DNA of 64,000 nt, taken from assembly GCF_024612015.1 (NCBI RefSeq), contig NZ_CP102512.1, forward strand, positions 6,386,001 to 6,450,000. The letters are read 5' to 3'. The notes under the pieces are model-generated. The model searched no databases. It was given only the letters and a program-made list of their open reading frames with translations, and was not told the DNA's origin. Below, piece after piece: positions 35,180-43,996 of this stretch; position 1 is the stretch's first letter, and the number at the start of each line of letters is the position of its first letter. The stretch comes from Streptomyces sp. CA-210063. Lineage in GTDB: Bacteria > Actinomycetota > Actinomycetes > Streptomycetales > Streptomycetaceae. The translations under genes were made by a program, and so were the position numbers.

Positions 35180-35700
35180 GCCCCGTCGTAGGCATTGTCA
35201 TGGGATCGGACTCCGACTGGCCCGTCATGGAGGCCGCCGCGCAGGCCCTCGACGAGTTCGAGATCGAGTACGAGGTCGACGTCGTCTCGGCGCACCGGAT
35301 GCCGCGCGAGATGATCACGTACGGCGAGGAGGCCGCGGACCGGGGCATCAAGGTGATCATCGCGGGTGCGGGCGGCGCCGCCCATCTGCCCGGCATGCTC
35401 GCCTCCGTGACCCCGCTGCCGGTCATCGGCGTGCCCGTGCCGCTGAAGTACCTCGACGGCATGGACTCGCTGCTGTCGATCGTGCAGATGCCGGCCGGTG
35501 TGCCCGTCGCGACCGTCTCCGTCGCCGGGGCCCGCAACGCCGGCCTGCTGGCCGCGCGCATCCTGGCCACGCGCGACGAGGAACTTCTCGGCCGTATGCG
35601 GGAGTTCCAGCAGGAGCTGAACGACCAGGCCGCCGAGAAGGGCAAGCGCCTGCGCACCAAGGTCGAGGGAGCCGGCAACGGCTTCGGCTTCGGGAAGTAG
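35176..35700 (+). CDS. purE: N5-carboxyaminoimidazole ribonucleotide mutase
   Basis: A 174-residue class I PurE that rearranges N5-CAIR to [26 protein letters not shown] (catalytic His) and [16 protein letters not shown] are the family signatures. It overlaps purK by four bases. The C-terminal 25 residues are basic and Gly-rich. Confidence 0.96.
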   Translation: MSPVVGIVMGSDSDWPVMEAAAQALDEFEIEYEVDVVSAHRMPREMITYGEEAADRGIKVIIAGAGGAAHLPGMLASVTPLPVIGVPVPLKYLDGMDSLLSIVQMPAGVPVATVSVAGARNAGLLAARILATRDEELLGRMREFQQELNDQAAEKGKRLRTKVEGAGNGFGFGK

Positions 35701-35737
35701 ACGTAACGGATGACGGGATGACGGGATGACGGGGGAC

Positions 35738-36922
35738 ATGGGTATGGCATCGCTGGAAGCAGCCCGGGAGCTGCTGCGGGAGTTCCCGGTCGCGGACGGG
35801 CACAACGACCTGCCCTGGGCGCTGCGCGAGCAGGTCCGTTACGACCTGGACGCGCGGGACATCGCCACCGACCAGAGCGCCTATCTGCACACCGACCTGG
35901 CGCGGCTGCGCGCGGGCGGAGTCGGGGCGCAGTACTGGTCGGTGTATGTCCCCTCGGATCGCCCGGGGGCCGTGCCCGCGACGCTCGAACAGATCGACTG
36001 CGTACGGCAGTTGATCGACCGTTACCCGGCAGAGCTGCGGGCCGCGCTGACCGCCGCCGACATGGAGGCGGGCCGCGCCGAGGGCCGCGTCGCCTCGCTG
36101 ATGGGTGCCGAGGGCGGCCACTCCATCGACAACTCCCTCGCCACCCTGCGGGCGTTGTACGCACTGGGCGTCCGCTATATGACGCTCACCCACAACGACA
36201 ACATCGCCTGGGCGGACTCCGCGACCGACGACCCGGCGGTCGGCGGTCTGTCGGCGTTCGGCCGCGCGGTCGTGAAGGAGATGAACCGCGAGGGCATGCT
36301 CGTCGACCTCTCGCACGTGGCCGCGACGACGATGCGCGACGCGCTCGACACGTCCGTGGCCCCGGTGATCTTCTCCCACTCCTCGTCGCGGGCCGTCTGC
36401 GACCACCCCCGCAACATCCCGGACGACGTCCTGGAGCGCCTGCCGGCCAACGGGGGCGTGGCGATGGTCACGTTCGTGCCGAAGTTCGTGCTCCAGGCCG
36501 CCGTCGACTGGACGGCCGCCGCCGACGAGAACATGCGCGCCCACGGCCTGCACCACCTCGACACCACCCCCGAGGGGATGGCGGTCCACCGCGCCTTCGA
36601 GGAGCGGAATCCGCGCCCGATCGCCACGGCGGCCACGGTGGCGGACCACCTCGACCACATGCGCGAGGTCGCCGGCATCGACCACCTCGGCATCGGCGGC
36701 GACTACGACGGCACCGCGTTCACCCCGGACGGCCTGGACGATGTCTCCGGCTACCCGAACCTGATCGCCGAGCTCCTCGACCGCGGCTGGTCCCGGACCG
36801 ACCTGGCCAAGCTGACCTGGCAGAACGCGGTCCGGGTACTGGGCGCGGCGGAGGACGTGGCCCGGGACCTCCAGAGCCGTACGGGCCCCTCGAACGCGAC
36901 GCTGGAGCAGCTGGACGGGTGA
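35738..36922 (+). CDS. Membrane-type (renal) dipeptidase, M19 family
   Basis: A 394-residue binuclear zinc dipeptidase with a complete metal site: His and Asp in [10 protein letters not shown], bridging Glu in LMGAEGGHS, His in [10 protein letters not shown], His in [15 protein letters not shown], and Asp in IGGDYDG. From memory it is the counterpart of S. coelicolor Sco3058, a cytosolic dipeptidase acting on L,D-dipeptides. No signal peptide is visible. The start is uncertain among ATG 35726, 35738 and 35744; GGGGGAC lies just before 35738. It follows purE by 37 bases and is followed by an inactive-looking paralogue. Confidence 0.93.
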   Translation: MGMASLEAARELLREFPVADGHNDLPWALREQVRYDLDARDIATDQSAYLHTDLARLRAGGVGAQYWSVYVPSDRPGAVPATLEQIDCVRQLIDRYPAELRAALTAADMEAGRAEGRVASLMGAEGGHSIDNSLATLRALYALGVRYMTLTHNDNIAWADSATDDPAVGGLSAFGRAVVKEMNREGMLVDLSHVAATTMRDALDTSVAPVIFSHSSSRAVCDHPRNIPDDVLERLPANGGVAMVTFVPKFVLQAAVDWTAAADENMRAHGLHHLDTTPEGMAVHRAFEERNPRPIATAATVADHLDHMREVAGIDHLGIGGDYDGTAFTPDGLDDVSGYPNLIAELLDRGWSRTDLAKLTWQNAVRVLGAAEDVARDLQSRTGPSNATLEQLDG

Positions 36923-37061
36923 CCCCGGGCGTCACCCGGGTGGCGTACGGCGGCCCTCGCGGCGGCCGTACAACCCGAACGCCCCACCCACCAGGAAGGC
37001 GGGCGGCCCCCGTGCCACGGTGACCAGTACTGCGATCACCCAACGGCTACGGAGGTCCGCC

Positions 37062-38348
37062 ATGGCAGATCTGCAGGACGAACTGGAAGCGGCGGGGGAG
37101 GCGGGGGAACTCGACACCGCGCCCACCACCGGTACGAAGCGGAAGCCCGAACGGGGCGATCGGTCACCGGTCGCGGAGCCGATATCCCCGGGCGACGGGA
37201 CGGCGGGGACGGCCGAGCCCGGGACGCCCATGGGGACGGCGGAGCCTCGGACCGCTGAACACCCCGGGCCCGGGAGCGCCGGGCACGGCGAGGCCGGGAC
37301 GACCGCGCTCGCGAACGCCGAGCCCGGGGGCGCCGAGCCCCCCGATGAGCTGGCGGAGGCACACGCGTTCCTCGTCGAGCACCCCGTCGCCGACGGCTAC
37401 AGCGGGCTGCCGTGGGTGCTGCGCCATCTGCCCTGGTACGACCTGGAACTGGGCGAGGGCGGTGTGGACACCGATGTGCCGAGGATGCGCAAGGGCCACA
37501 TCGGCGCGCTGTTCTGGTCGCTGCACCTGCCGGAGGGTATGACGGGCGACCGGGCGGTGGGCGCCACCCTGGAGCAGCTGGACCTGGTCAGGACGGTCGT
37601 CCAGTCCCACCCCGAGGGCCTGCGGCTCGTGCACAGCGCGGGGCAGACCACCGACGCCCGCAACTGCGGCCGGGTCGCCATCCTGCTCGGCCCCGCCGGA
37701 GCGCCCGCCCTCGGCGACTCCCTCGGCATCCTGCGCACCCTGCACGCCCTGGGCCTGAAGATCCTCACCCTCGCCGGTGTGTCCTGGACGGGCGAGGCCG
37801 GGCTGACCAGGTTCGGCGAGGAGGTGGTCCGCGAGATGAACCGCATCGGCGTCCTCGCCGACGTCTGCGGAGCCTCCGAGGCGACCGTCCGCCGCACCCT
37901 CGCGGTCTCCCGCGCCCCGGTCCTGTGCACCCGCTCGGCGGCCCGCGCCCTGTGCCCCCACCCGGCCAACCTCCCCGACGACCTCCTCGCCGAGCTGGGC
38001 GAGGCACAGGGCCTGTGCATGGTGCCGCTGACCAGTGAGCAGACCGGCCCGTCCATCCGCGACGTGGCCGACCACCTCGACCACGTCCGCGCGGTCGCCG
38101 GCCCCGAGTGCGTCGGCCTCGCCGGCACGTACGACTCGGGCGCCGCCCACCCGGCCAACCTCCCCGACCCCTCCTGCTACCCCCACCTCGTCGCCGAACT
38201 GCTGCGCCGAGGCTGGTCGGCGGACGACCTAGCCCTCCTGACCTGGGGAAACGTTCAGCGCGTCCTGCGCAGCGCCGACTTCACGGCGCGGGCGGCCCAG
38301 GACCGCCGCGAGGCGTCGACGGCGAAGATCACGGAGCTGGACGGATAG
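37062..38348 (+). CDS. Dipeptidase-like pseudoenzyme (all zinc ligands lost)
   Basis: A 428-residue protein homologous along its length, after about residue 100, to the dipeptidase just upstream. Every metal-binding position differs: DGHNDLPW is DGYSGLPW, GAEGGHS is [17 protein letters not shown] is [20 protein letters not shown] is TRSAARALC, and GGDYDG is AGTYDSG. The frame is open with normal codon use, so selection seems to maintain it. Residues 20-95 form a Gly/Pro/Glu/Thr-rich extension. ATG 37062 follows GGAGG. It may bind peptides or modulate the active paralogue; that is inference. Confidence 0.88.
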   Translation: MADLQDELEAAGEAGELDTAPTTGTKRKPERGDRSPVAEPISPGDGTAGTAEPGTPMGTAEPRTAEHPGPGSAGHGEAGTTALANAEPGGAEPPDELAEAHAFLVEHPVADGYSGLPWVLRHLPWYDLELGEGGVDTDVPRMRKGHIGALFWSLHLPEGMTGDRAVGATLEQLDLVRTVVQSHPEGLRLVHSAGQTTDARNCGRVAILLGPAGAPALGDSLGILRTLHALGLKILTLAGVSWTGEAGLTRFGEEVVREMNRIGVLADVCGASEATVRRTLAVSRAPVLCTRSAARALCPHPANLPDDLLAELGEAQGLCMVPLTSEQTGPSIRDVADHLDHVRAVAGPECVGLAGTYDSGAAHPANLPDPSCYPHLVAELLRRGWSADDLALLTWGNVQRVLRSADFTARAAQDRREASTAKITELDG

Positions 38349-38351
38349 TCC

Positions 38352-38628
38352 GTGGGGCTGCCGGGCGTCTCGGACTGTGCGTGGGCTGCCGGGCGTCTCG
38401 GACTGTGCGGGGGCCGCCGGGCGTCTCGGACTGTGCGGGGGCCGCCGGGCGTCTCGGACTGTGCGTGGGCCGCCGGGCGTCTCGGACTGTGCGGGGGCCG
38501 CCGGGCGTCTCGGACTGTGCGTGGGCCGCCGGGCGTCTCGGACTGTGCGGGGGCTGCCGGGCGTCTCGGACTGTTCGTGGGGCTGCCGGCCGTCTCGGAC
38601 TGTGCGTGGGCCGCCGGGCGTCTCGGCG
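38352..38628 (+). repeat. 28-bp minisatellite, about ten units
   Basis: A unit built on GCCGCCGGGCGTCTCGGACT followed by GTGCGKGG recurs about ten times with few differences (G/T and C/T at fixed sites; the first and ninth units have one extra base). It begins three bases after the stop of the dipeptidase-like gene and runs to within 10 bases of the stop of the convergent VOC gene. Because 28 is not a multiple of three, it is not a protein repeat. Confidence 0.9.
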
Positions 38629-38637
38629 GGCGCGGAG

Positions 38638-39003
38638 TCAGTCGGCGCAGAGGCAGAACGGGTGGCCGGCGGGGTCCGCGTAGACCCGCCAGCTCCGCGA
38701 GCGGTCCTCGGCGTCCAGCGGCCGCGCCCCGAGCGCGAGCACCTCCTTCTCGGCCGCGTCCATGTCCTCCACGGTCAGGTCCAGATGGAACTGCTGCGAG
38801 GCGTCGGGCGCGGGCCACTTCGGCGGTACGTACCCCTCGGCGGCCTGGAACGCCAGCGACTGCCCGCCCGGCACCTTCAGATCCACCCACTCCCCGTTGT
38901 TCTCGTCCTTCACGGTGCCGCCCAGCACGCCGGCGTAGAAACCGGCGAGCGACCGCGGATCGGGGCAGTCCAGGACGACGACACCCAGCTTGGCGACAGC
39001 CAT
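38638..39003 (-). CDS. VOC/glyoxalase-fold protein
   Basis: A 121-residue protein with paired beta-alpha-beta-beta-beta modules: KLGVVVLDCPDPRSLAGFYAGVLGG at the start and FHLDLTVEDMDAAEKEVLALGAR in the second half, ending WRVYADPAGHPFCLC. Many such proteins are metal-dependent lyases, dioxygenases or resistance binders; the substrate is unknown. ATG 39003 has AAGGAGGAAGTC directly upstream, which excludes the longer in-frame start at 39033. It converges on the minisatellite. Confidence 0.9.
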   Translation of the reverse strand: MAVAKLGVVVLDCPDPRSLAGFYAGVLGGTVKDENNGEWVDLKVPGGQSLAFQAAEGYVPPKWPAPDASQQFHLDLTVEDMDAAEKEVLALGARPLDAEDRSRSWRVYADPAGHPFCLCAD

Positions 39004-39092
39004 GACTTCCTCCTTGCAATCGGTGCCACTCAAGGGGTACCCACCCCGGTCACATCACTCCACGGGTCACCAGCCCGGGTCACCCACCCGGG

Positions 39093-39851
39093 TCACCCCG
39101 ATGAGCCGGGCCTTTCCCCCTCCCCCTCCCGCGCGGCCGCCGCCCGTGAGCCGACCAGCAGCAGACACAGGACGGCGACCCCCGCGACCAGCCCGGCCAG
39201 CACGAGCAGCGGGTCCAGGGGGCGGGCCGCCGACGCGGTCGTCGTCTGGGTCTGTGGCGCGGTGGTCGCGGGCACGGGGTCCACGGCCACGGCGGGTGGC
39301 GTGGACGCCAGGGCCGTGGTGGGCGGCGGTGCCGACGAGGGAGTCGTGCGCGCCGGAGTCCGGTCGCCCGTCCGGGGTGCCGTCGTCGCGGCCCGGCTCG
39401 GCACCGTCTCCTGATGCCCGCCGGAGGTCCCCGAGTGGTCGTGCGCGGTGGGCGCCGCCGAGGTCGCGGGCGCCGGCGCGCGGACCACGATCCGGGCGGT
39501 CATGTCGGGGTGGACGGTGCAGTAGTAGCCGTACGTACCGGCCACGGTGAAGGTGAAGCTCCAGCTCTGGCCCTTGTCGAGCATGGGGGAGTGGATCGAG
39601 GCGGGGCCCGAGGTGGTCTTCACGTCGTGCGGTGCCGTGTCCTGGTTGGTCCAGGTCACGGTGGAGCCGACGTCGACCGTGAGTGTGCCCGGCGCGTAGG
39701 CGTACCCCTTCATCGTCACCCGGTACGAGGCCGCCGACGCCCGCTCCGGTGCCACGAACAGCGAGAACAGCGAGAAGAGCGAGAACGACAGGAAGGCGAG
39801 GACCAGTACGGCGGGGACGGCACCCGGGGCCGCCCGCCCGCGCGTCCTCAC
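39093..39851 (-). CDS. Membrane-anchored cupredoxin
   Basis: A 252-residue secreted protein. Signal segment: VLAFLSFSLFSLFSLFV, ending ASAASY. A plastocyanin-like domain (about 45-125) holds all four type 1 copper ligands: His in DTAPHDV, and Cys, His and Met in YYCTVHPDM. A Pro/Thr/Ala-rich stretch follows, then a C-terminal helix (LLVLAGLVAGVAVLCLLLVG) and a charged tail. It should sit on the outer membrane face as an electron carrier or copper binder. GTG 39851 overlaps the stop of the YceI-like gene. Confidence 0.85.
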   Translation of the reverse strand: MRTRGRAAPGAVPAVLVLAFLSFSLFSLFSLFVAPERASAASYRVTMKGYAYAPGTLTVDVGSTVTWTNQDTAPHDVKTTSGPASIHSPMLDKGQSWSFTFTVAGTYGYYCTVHPDMTARIVVRAPAPATSAAPTAHDHSGTSGGHQETVPSRAATTAPRTGDRTPARTTPSSAPPPTTALASTPPAVAVDPVPATTAPQTQTTTASAARPLDPLLVLAGLVAGVAVLCLLLVGSRAAAAREGEGERPGSSG

Positions 39852-40357
39852 GCGAACTCCGCGGCGACCAGCAGCCGCAGCCGCGTCGCCGGGCGCAGCC
39901 GCCCGAACCGGAACCCGGTGGCCCGGCGCAGCAGCCGGTACGGCAGCCGGGCGGTGCCGACCACGAGCAGCCGGTCGTCGCCACGCTCGACCACCCGCAG
40001 CCACAGCAGCACGGGGAAGGCGACCCCGCGCACGTCGAGGTCGGCGAGCAGCCGCAGCCGGCGCCCGCCGTCGAGGGAGTCGACCTGCTCGGAGACGAGA
40101 ACGGACCGCGCCCCGGCCCTCCCGACGAACTCGAACCGGAACACGGGCTGTTCGGAGCCGTCCGGCACGGTCAGCGACGCCCCGGTGAGGGTGACGCGGC
40201 GGCGGCCGGTCGGCAGTGGGCCGTACCACGCGGTGAGTTCGACGAGTGAGCGGTCGGGGGCCACGGCGTACCGGCCGGGCAGGGGAAAGGGTGGCGGGTC
40301 GGTTCCGCCGCGGGACTCCGGGGGCGGGGGAACGGTGGGCAGGGTGACGGTTGTCAT
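39848..40357 (-). CDS. YceI-like lipocalin-fold protein
   Basis: A 169-residue protein beginning PLPGRYAVAPDRSLVELTAWYG and continuing with RVTLTGASLTVPDG and ADLDVRGVAFPVLLWLRVVE, the strand pattern of YceI-type proteins, which bind long isoprenoid or amphipathic ligands. The usual signal peptide is absent, so it may be cytosolic. ATG 40357 follows AAGGAGATCCGG. It is translationally coupled to the cupredoxin gene after it. Confidence 0.7.
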   Translation of the reverse strand: MTTVTLPTVPPPPESRGGTDPPPFPLPGRYAVAPDRSLVELTAWYGPLPTGRRRVTLTGASLTVPDGSEQPVFRFEFVGRAGARSVLVSEQVDSLDGGRRLRLLADLDVRGVAFPVLLWLRVVERGDDRLLVVGTARLPYRLLRRATGFRFGRLRPATRLRLLVAAEFA

Positions 40358-40479
40358 CCCGGATCTCCTTGGAAGCGGTTCCCGAGGTGTGGGGAGGATG
40401 TGGAGAATGGGGGTGGGCGCCGGTCCGGCCGGCTGAGCCCCGGCCGGACCGGCGCCCACCTTCGTCGCGGCGGGACGCG

Positions 40480-41565
40480 TCAGCAGCTGTTCGTGAGGAA
40501 GTCCTCGGTGGGGGCGAGCAGTTGCCCGGCCCAGACCGTGTGCATCTTCACGTAGCTGTCGGCGTTCAGCAGGTCGGTGACCTGCTGCCCGAGCGACTGC
40601 TCCAGGTGCGCCTTGTTGATGTGGTTCAACAGCGTCGAGAGGGTGTCGTCGGAGATCGATCCGCCACCCTCCACGACCGGCGCCAGGATGGTCTCGACCC
40701 ACACCGTGTGCATCTTGATGTACGAGTCGAGCGCCAGCGCGTCCTGCACCTGCTCACCCGGCGAGCGCTCCAGGTGGGCGCTGTTGAGGTGCTGCAGGAT
40801 CGGCAGCAGCACGTCCTGGACGCTGGCGCACTGCTCGTCGTCACCGTCCCCGCCACCGCTCGTGCCACCGGACGTGGTGGTGCCCCCGCTGGTGCTCGAC
40901 CCACCGGAGTCGGAACCACCGCTGGATCCGCCGGTCGTGCCGCCGGTCGTACCGCCGGAGGTGCCACCGGTCGTGCCGCCCGTGGTCCCCCCGGTGGACC
41001 CGCCGGTCGAACCGCCCGTGGACCCGCTTGTGGACCCGCCGGTCGAGCCACCGGTGGACCCGCCCGTCGACCCGCTGTCGTCCTCGACGACCTTCACGGA
41101 CGCCACCATGTCCGGGTGCACCGCGCAGTAGTACTCGTACGTCCCGGCCTTGGTGAAGGTGTACGACCAGGAGTCGCCCTGCTGCAGCGTGCCGGAGTCG
41201 AAGTCCGCCGGCGCCTTGGTGGTGGTGACCGTGTGCGGCGCGCTGTCGTGGTTGGTCCACTGGACCGTCTCGCCGACCTTGACGACGAGCTGCTCACCGT
41301 CCCCGTACTCGTAGTTCATGATGTCGATCTGGTGGTCCGGCGCGGCGGCGGCGGCCGGCTGCGCCTCGGCGGCGGCCGCGGGCGCCTGAGCCGCGTCCGT
41401 GGTCACCTCCGAACCGCTCGCCGAAGTGCCCGCGGCCGCCTGCAGCAGCCCCAGACTCAGTACGGCGGCCATGGCCGCTCCGAGCCCGCCGACGAGCAGG
41501 GCCCGGTTCCCGGCCGGCGGCTTGCGACGCAACTCCCGCTCGCCGGGTTCCTTGGTGCTTTCCAC
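40480..41565 (-). CDS. Cupredoxin with duplicated C-terminal module
   Basis: A 361-residue protein. A hydrophobic anchor (about 20-45) is followed by a plastocyanin-like domain (about 78-160) with type 1 copper ligands (His in SAPHTVT; Cys, His, Met in YYCAVHPDM). Next is a Gly/Ser/Thr repeat region of about 75 residues built on GGS/GGT. The end holds two copies of a module of about 50 residues: HLERSPGEQVQDALALDSY and KMHTVWVETILAP, then HLEQSLGQQVTDLLNADSY and KMHTVWAGQLLAP. I do not recognise that module. GTG 41565 follows AAGGAGTTGTT. Confidence 0.85.
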   Translation of the reverse strand: MESTKEPGERELRRKPPAGNRALLVGGLGAAMAAVLSLGLLQAAAGTSASGSEVTTDAAQAPAAAAEAQPAAAAAPDHQIDIMNYEYGDGEQLVVKVGETVQWTNHDSAPHTVTTTKAPADFDSGTLQQGDSWSYTFTKAGTYEYYCAVHPDMVASVKVVEDDSGSTGGSTGGSTGGSTSGSTGGSTGGSTGGTTGGTTGGTSGGTTGGTTGGSSGGSDSGGSSTSGGTTTSGGTSGGGDGDDEQCASVQDVLLPILQHLNSAHLERSPGEQVQDALALDSYIKMHTVWVETILAPVVEGGGSISDDTLSTLLNHINKAHLEQSLGQQVTDLLNADSYVKMHTVWAGQLLAPTEDFLTNSC

Positions 41566-41592
41566 AACAACTCCTTTGTGTTTCGGGGGAGT

Positions 41593-42942
41593 TCAGCGGC
41601 CGGGATCGGCCGTGACCAGCACACTCGTCACGGCGAGGACGGCGAGGACGAGCCCCGCCTCCGCCGCGACCGAGTAGGCGAAGGGCCGCACGGAGGCGGC
41701 GTCGCCGCGCAGCAGCACGGCGAGATCGAGGCGGGTGCGCACCCACTGGCGGCTGCACTGGGCCGCCACCAGCACCACGGCGAGGACACCGGTCTTCAGC
41801 AACAGCAGCTGCCCGTACGAGGTGTGCAGCAGCGCGTCGTACGACCCCACGACCTGCCAGGCGAGGACCAGCCCGGCGGCGGCGACGGCGGCCACGCTCG
41901 CGGCGGCGAGCCGTGAATACCCGGGCACCACCGCGGCCAGCTCACCGGGCTCGCGACGCGGCAGCACCGCCACCGTCAGCATGACGAGCCCGCCCACCCA
42001 CAGCGAGGCACCCAGCAGATGGACCAGATCGGCGACGGCACCCCATGTGGGCTCGCCGCCCTCGGCGTTGTGACCCGTCATGCCGGTCGTCCGCAGCAGC
42101 CCGAGCGTCACCGCGAGGGCACCCACACACCAGCCGGGCGAGCGCGCCGTGCGCCCACCGCCCTGCAACAGCCCGGCCAGCACCACGGCGGCGAGCACCC
42201 ACACCAGCGCACGGGCCGCGAGCACGACGCCGGGCCGGGTGGCCAGCACCTCGGCGAACGTCTCGGGCCGCAGCGCGTCCCGCAGCCCGCCGAACGTGCC
42301 GTACGCGCCCTGCAGCCCGAGCCCCGCGACGGTCGAGAGCAGCCCGCCGGTCCACGCCAGCCCGAGCAGCGCGCGGGCCCGGGGCTCGTGTGCGCCGCGC
42401 GGCCACAGCAGCGCGACGAAGCCGAGCCCGCCGACGAAGAGGGCCAGCGACACGTATCCGGTCCAGCGAGCGGCGACGAGGCCTTTCCGCACCAGGGGGG
42501 ACGGTGCGGGGGCGGCCTCGTCGCCGCGTTCCTGGTCGGCCACCGGCGCGGTCGCGCCGATGCCGAAGGCGAGTCGGCCGGAGGAGGCGTGCCCGTCCTC
42601 CTCGTCGACGACGGACCACATGACGGCCACCTCGTGCCCGGCGGGATCGCCGAGGGCGACACGTACGGTCTCGGCGCTCTCACCCGGCGACCGGCTCACG
42701 GGCAGCCGGTCGCCGTCCATGGTCAGTACGCGTACGTCACCGAGGTCGACGGCTTCGTCGAACACGAGGGTGAGACGGTCGGGCACCTCGGCGAGTTCGG
42801 CACCGTCCTGGGGCGTCGAACGGACGAGTTCGGTGTGGGCGGAGGCGGGCGTGGCACCGACCACGCCGTAGAGCAGCGGGACGAGGAGAAGCAGCAGGAC
42901 GGCGTGGAGTCGCGGGCGGGCTCCGTGGCTGCGGCCGGTCAC
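41593..42942 (-). CDS. CopC-CopD fusion copper protein
   Basis: A 449-residue protein. The signal peptide ends TPASA, so the mature protein begins with His (AHTELVRSTPQDGAEL), the N-terminal copper ligand of CopC; a second His lies in EEDGHASSGRLAF. From about 160 there are eight or so membrane helices of the CopD type (LVHLLGASLWVGGLVMLTV is a typical segment). CopC-CopD fusions bind periplasmic copper and are linked to its uptake. GTG 42942 overlaps the stop of the His-rich gene. Confidence 0.92.
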   Translation of the reverse strand: MTGRSHGARPRLHAVLLLLLVPLLYGVVGATPASAHTELVRSTPQDGAELAEVPDRLTLVFDEAVDLGDVRVLTMDGDRLPVSRSPGESAETVRVALGDPAGHEVAVMWSVVDEEDGHASSGRLAFGIGATAPVADQERGDEAAPAPSPLVRKGLVAARWTGYVSLALFVGGLGFVALLWPRGAHEPRARALLGLAWTGGLLSTVAGLGLQGAYGTFGGLRDALRPETFAEVLATRPGVVLAARALVWVLAAVVLAGLLQGGGRTARSPGWCVGALAVTLGLLRTTGMTGHNAEGGEPTWGAVADLVHLLGASLWVGGLVMLTVAVLPRREPGELAAVVPGYSRLAAASVAAVAAAGLVLAWQVVGSYDALLHTSYGQLLLLKTGVLAVVLVAAQCSRQWVRTRLDLAVLLRGDAASVRPFAYSVAAEAGLVLAVLAVTSVLVTADPGR

Positions 42943-43658
42943 GGGGTGGCCTCCGGCAGCGGGGAGACGGAGATCCCGGGAAGTCCGAGAACCCCGGGGA
43001 CCCCTGAGACCCCAGGTACGCCGGTGATCCCGGAGGTCCCGAGCAGGCCGGTGAGCGGGACCAGTCCCACACAGGGCGAGGACGAGGGAGAGGGCGAAGG
43101 CGAGGACGGGGGCTCGGGCGTCGCGGCGGTGCCGTTGAGGACGCCGAACAGCGGCTGGGTGACCCCGGTCAGCAGCGGCGTCACGAGCCGCACCTCGCCG
43201 TCCGCGCAGCCGCCGTCGTCGGTGCCGTCCCCGGGCTCGTCACCGGGGTCGTCCCCGGGCGCGGACTCCGACGGCGAGGGCGACGGGGAGCCGGTGGGGG
43301 TGGTGCCGTGCTCGTGCCCGCCCTCGTCCCCCGAGTGCCCCTCGTCTCCGGAGTGCCCCTCATCGTCACCGCCCCCGTGCCCGGTGTGCGTGTCGCCGCC
43401 GCCGTCCGACACGGGCAGCTGCCCGTTGTCCACCGGCATCTGGTCCATCGGGTTCTGCGGCGCGGGCGTGGGAGCGGGGGGCGCTGTCGCGGCAGGGGGC
43501 GAGGCCGGGGGAGCGGCGGCCTCGCCCGGGCCCTGGGCGGAGGACGCGCCGATGCCCGACGCGTAGCCGAGCACGATCACCACGGCGCCGACGAGCGCTC
43601 CCGCGACCAGTTCGTCACGGTGGTCCCTGGGCCACTCCACCCTGCGCGAGACAGGCAT
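42939..43658 (-). CDS. Membrane-anchored histidine-rich protein
   Basis: A 239-residue protein. Near the start one hydrophobic helix (ELVAGALVGAVVIVLGYASG) anchors it. The rest is outside and low in complexity: Ala/Pro-rich, then a His/Gly/Asp/Glu segment (THTGHGGGDDEGHSGDEGHS), Ser/Pro repeats and a Gly/Val/Pro end. The His cluster is a likely metal trap and, with CopC-CopD next, probably for copper. ATG 43658 has AGGAG five bases upstream; ATG 43673 is less favoured. It opens the five-gene operon. Confidence 0.75.
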   Translation of the reverse strand: MPVSRRVEWPRDHRDELVAGALVGAVVIVLGYASGIGASSAQGPGEAAAPPASPPAATAPPAPTPAPQNPMDQMPVDNGQLPVSDGGGDTHTGHGGGDDEGHSGDEGHSGDEGGHEHGTTPTGSPSPSPSESAPGDDPGDEPGDGTDDGGCADGEVRLVTPLLTGVTQPLFGVLNGTAATPEPPSSPSPSPSSSPCVGLVPLTGLLGTSGITGVPGVSGVPGVLGLPGISVSPLPEATP

Positions 43659-43692
43659 GATCACTCCTGGCATGGTCCGGACAATCCCGGTC

Positions 43693-43734
43693 GATGAATG
43701 CGGAACGGCGAATGTCGATCAGCGAATGCGGACC
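43693..43734. promoter_or_regulatory. Three 14-bp direct repeats upstream of the copper operon
   Basis: GATGAATGCGGAAC, GGCGAATGTCGATC and AGCGAATGCGGACC stand end to end, with GAATG recurring exactly every 14 bases (43696, 43710, 43724), 35-76 bases before the first gene. A related GCGAATAC lies further out near 43760. This looks like an array of regulator sites. The rest of the gap to 44008 is relatively AT-rich and holds no gene. Confidence 0.5.
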
Positions 43735-43996
43735 AGTGGAGTGGCAAGCGGATTCCATGCGAATACGCATTTGTTAACCGCTTGTTGCCTACCTCTCTTT
43801 CGGGGGTGACCCTCCCGTGAGAACGGTCGACATCGGTCGTATTCCGCGCAATGTGATCGTGAAGAAAGCGAGCAGAAGGGACACCGATTCCTTCACAGTG
43901 CTCGAATTGAATTCGAAAAGGAAGGGGGTGCGGGAGGGAGAGCGGAAGGGCCAACTGCCCTTTGGCACCGGCGATTAGCCGGATTCAGCCGGCCCC

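Noticed and set aside
38352..38628. CRISPR array
   Set aside because: The 28-bp units are contiguous with no unique spacers, so this is a tandem repeat.
38377..39414. Frames translated through the 28-bp repeats (peptides with repeated GVSDCA-type units)
   Set aside because: The unit is not a multiple of three, so all three frames are open by chance and give repetitive peptides; the frames then run antisense through the VOC gene.
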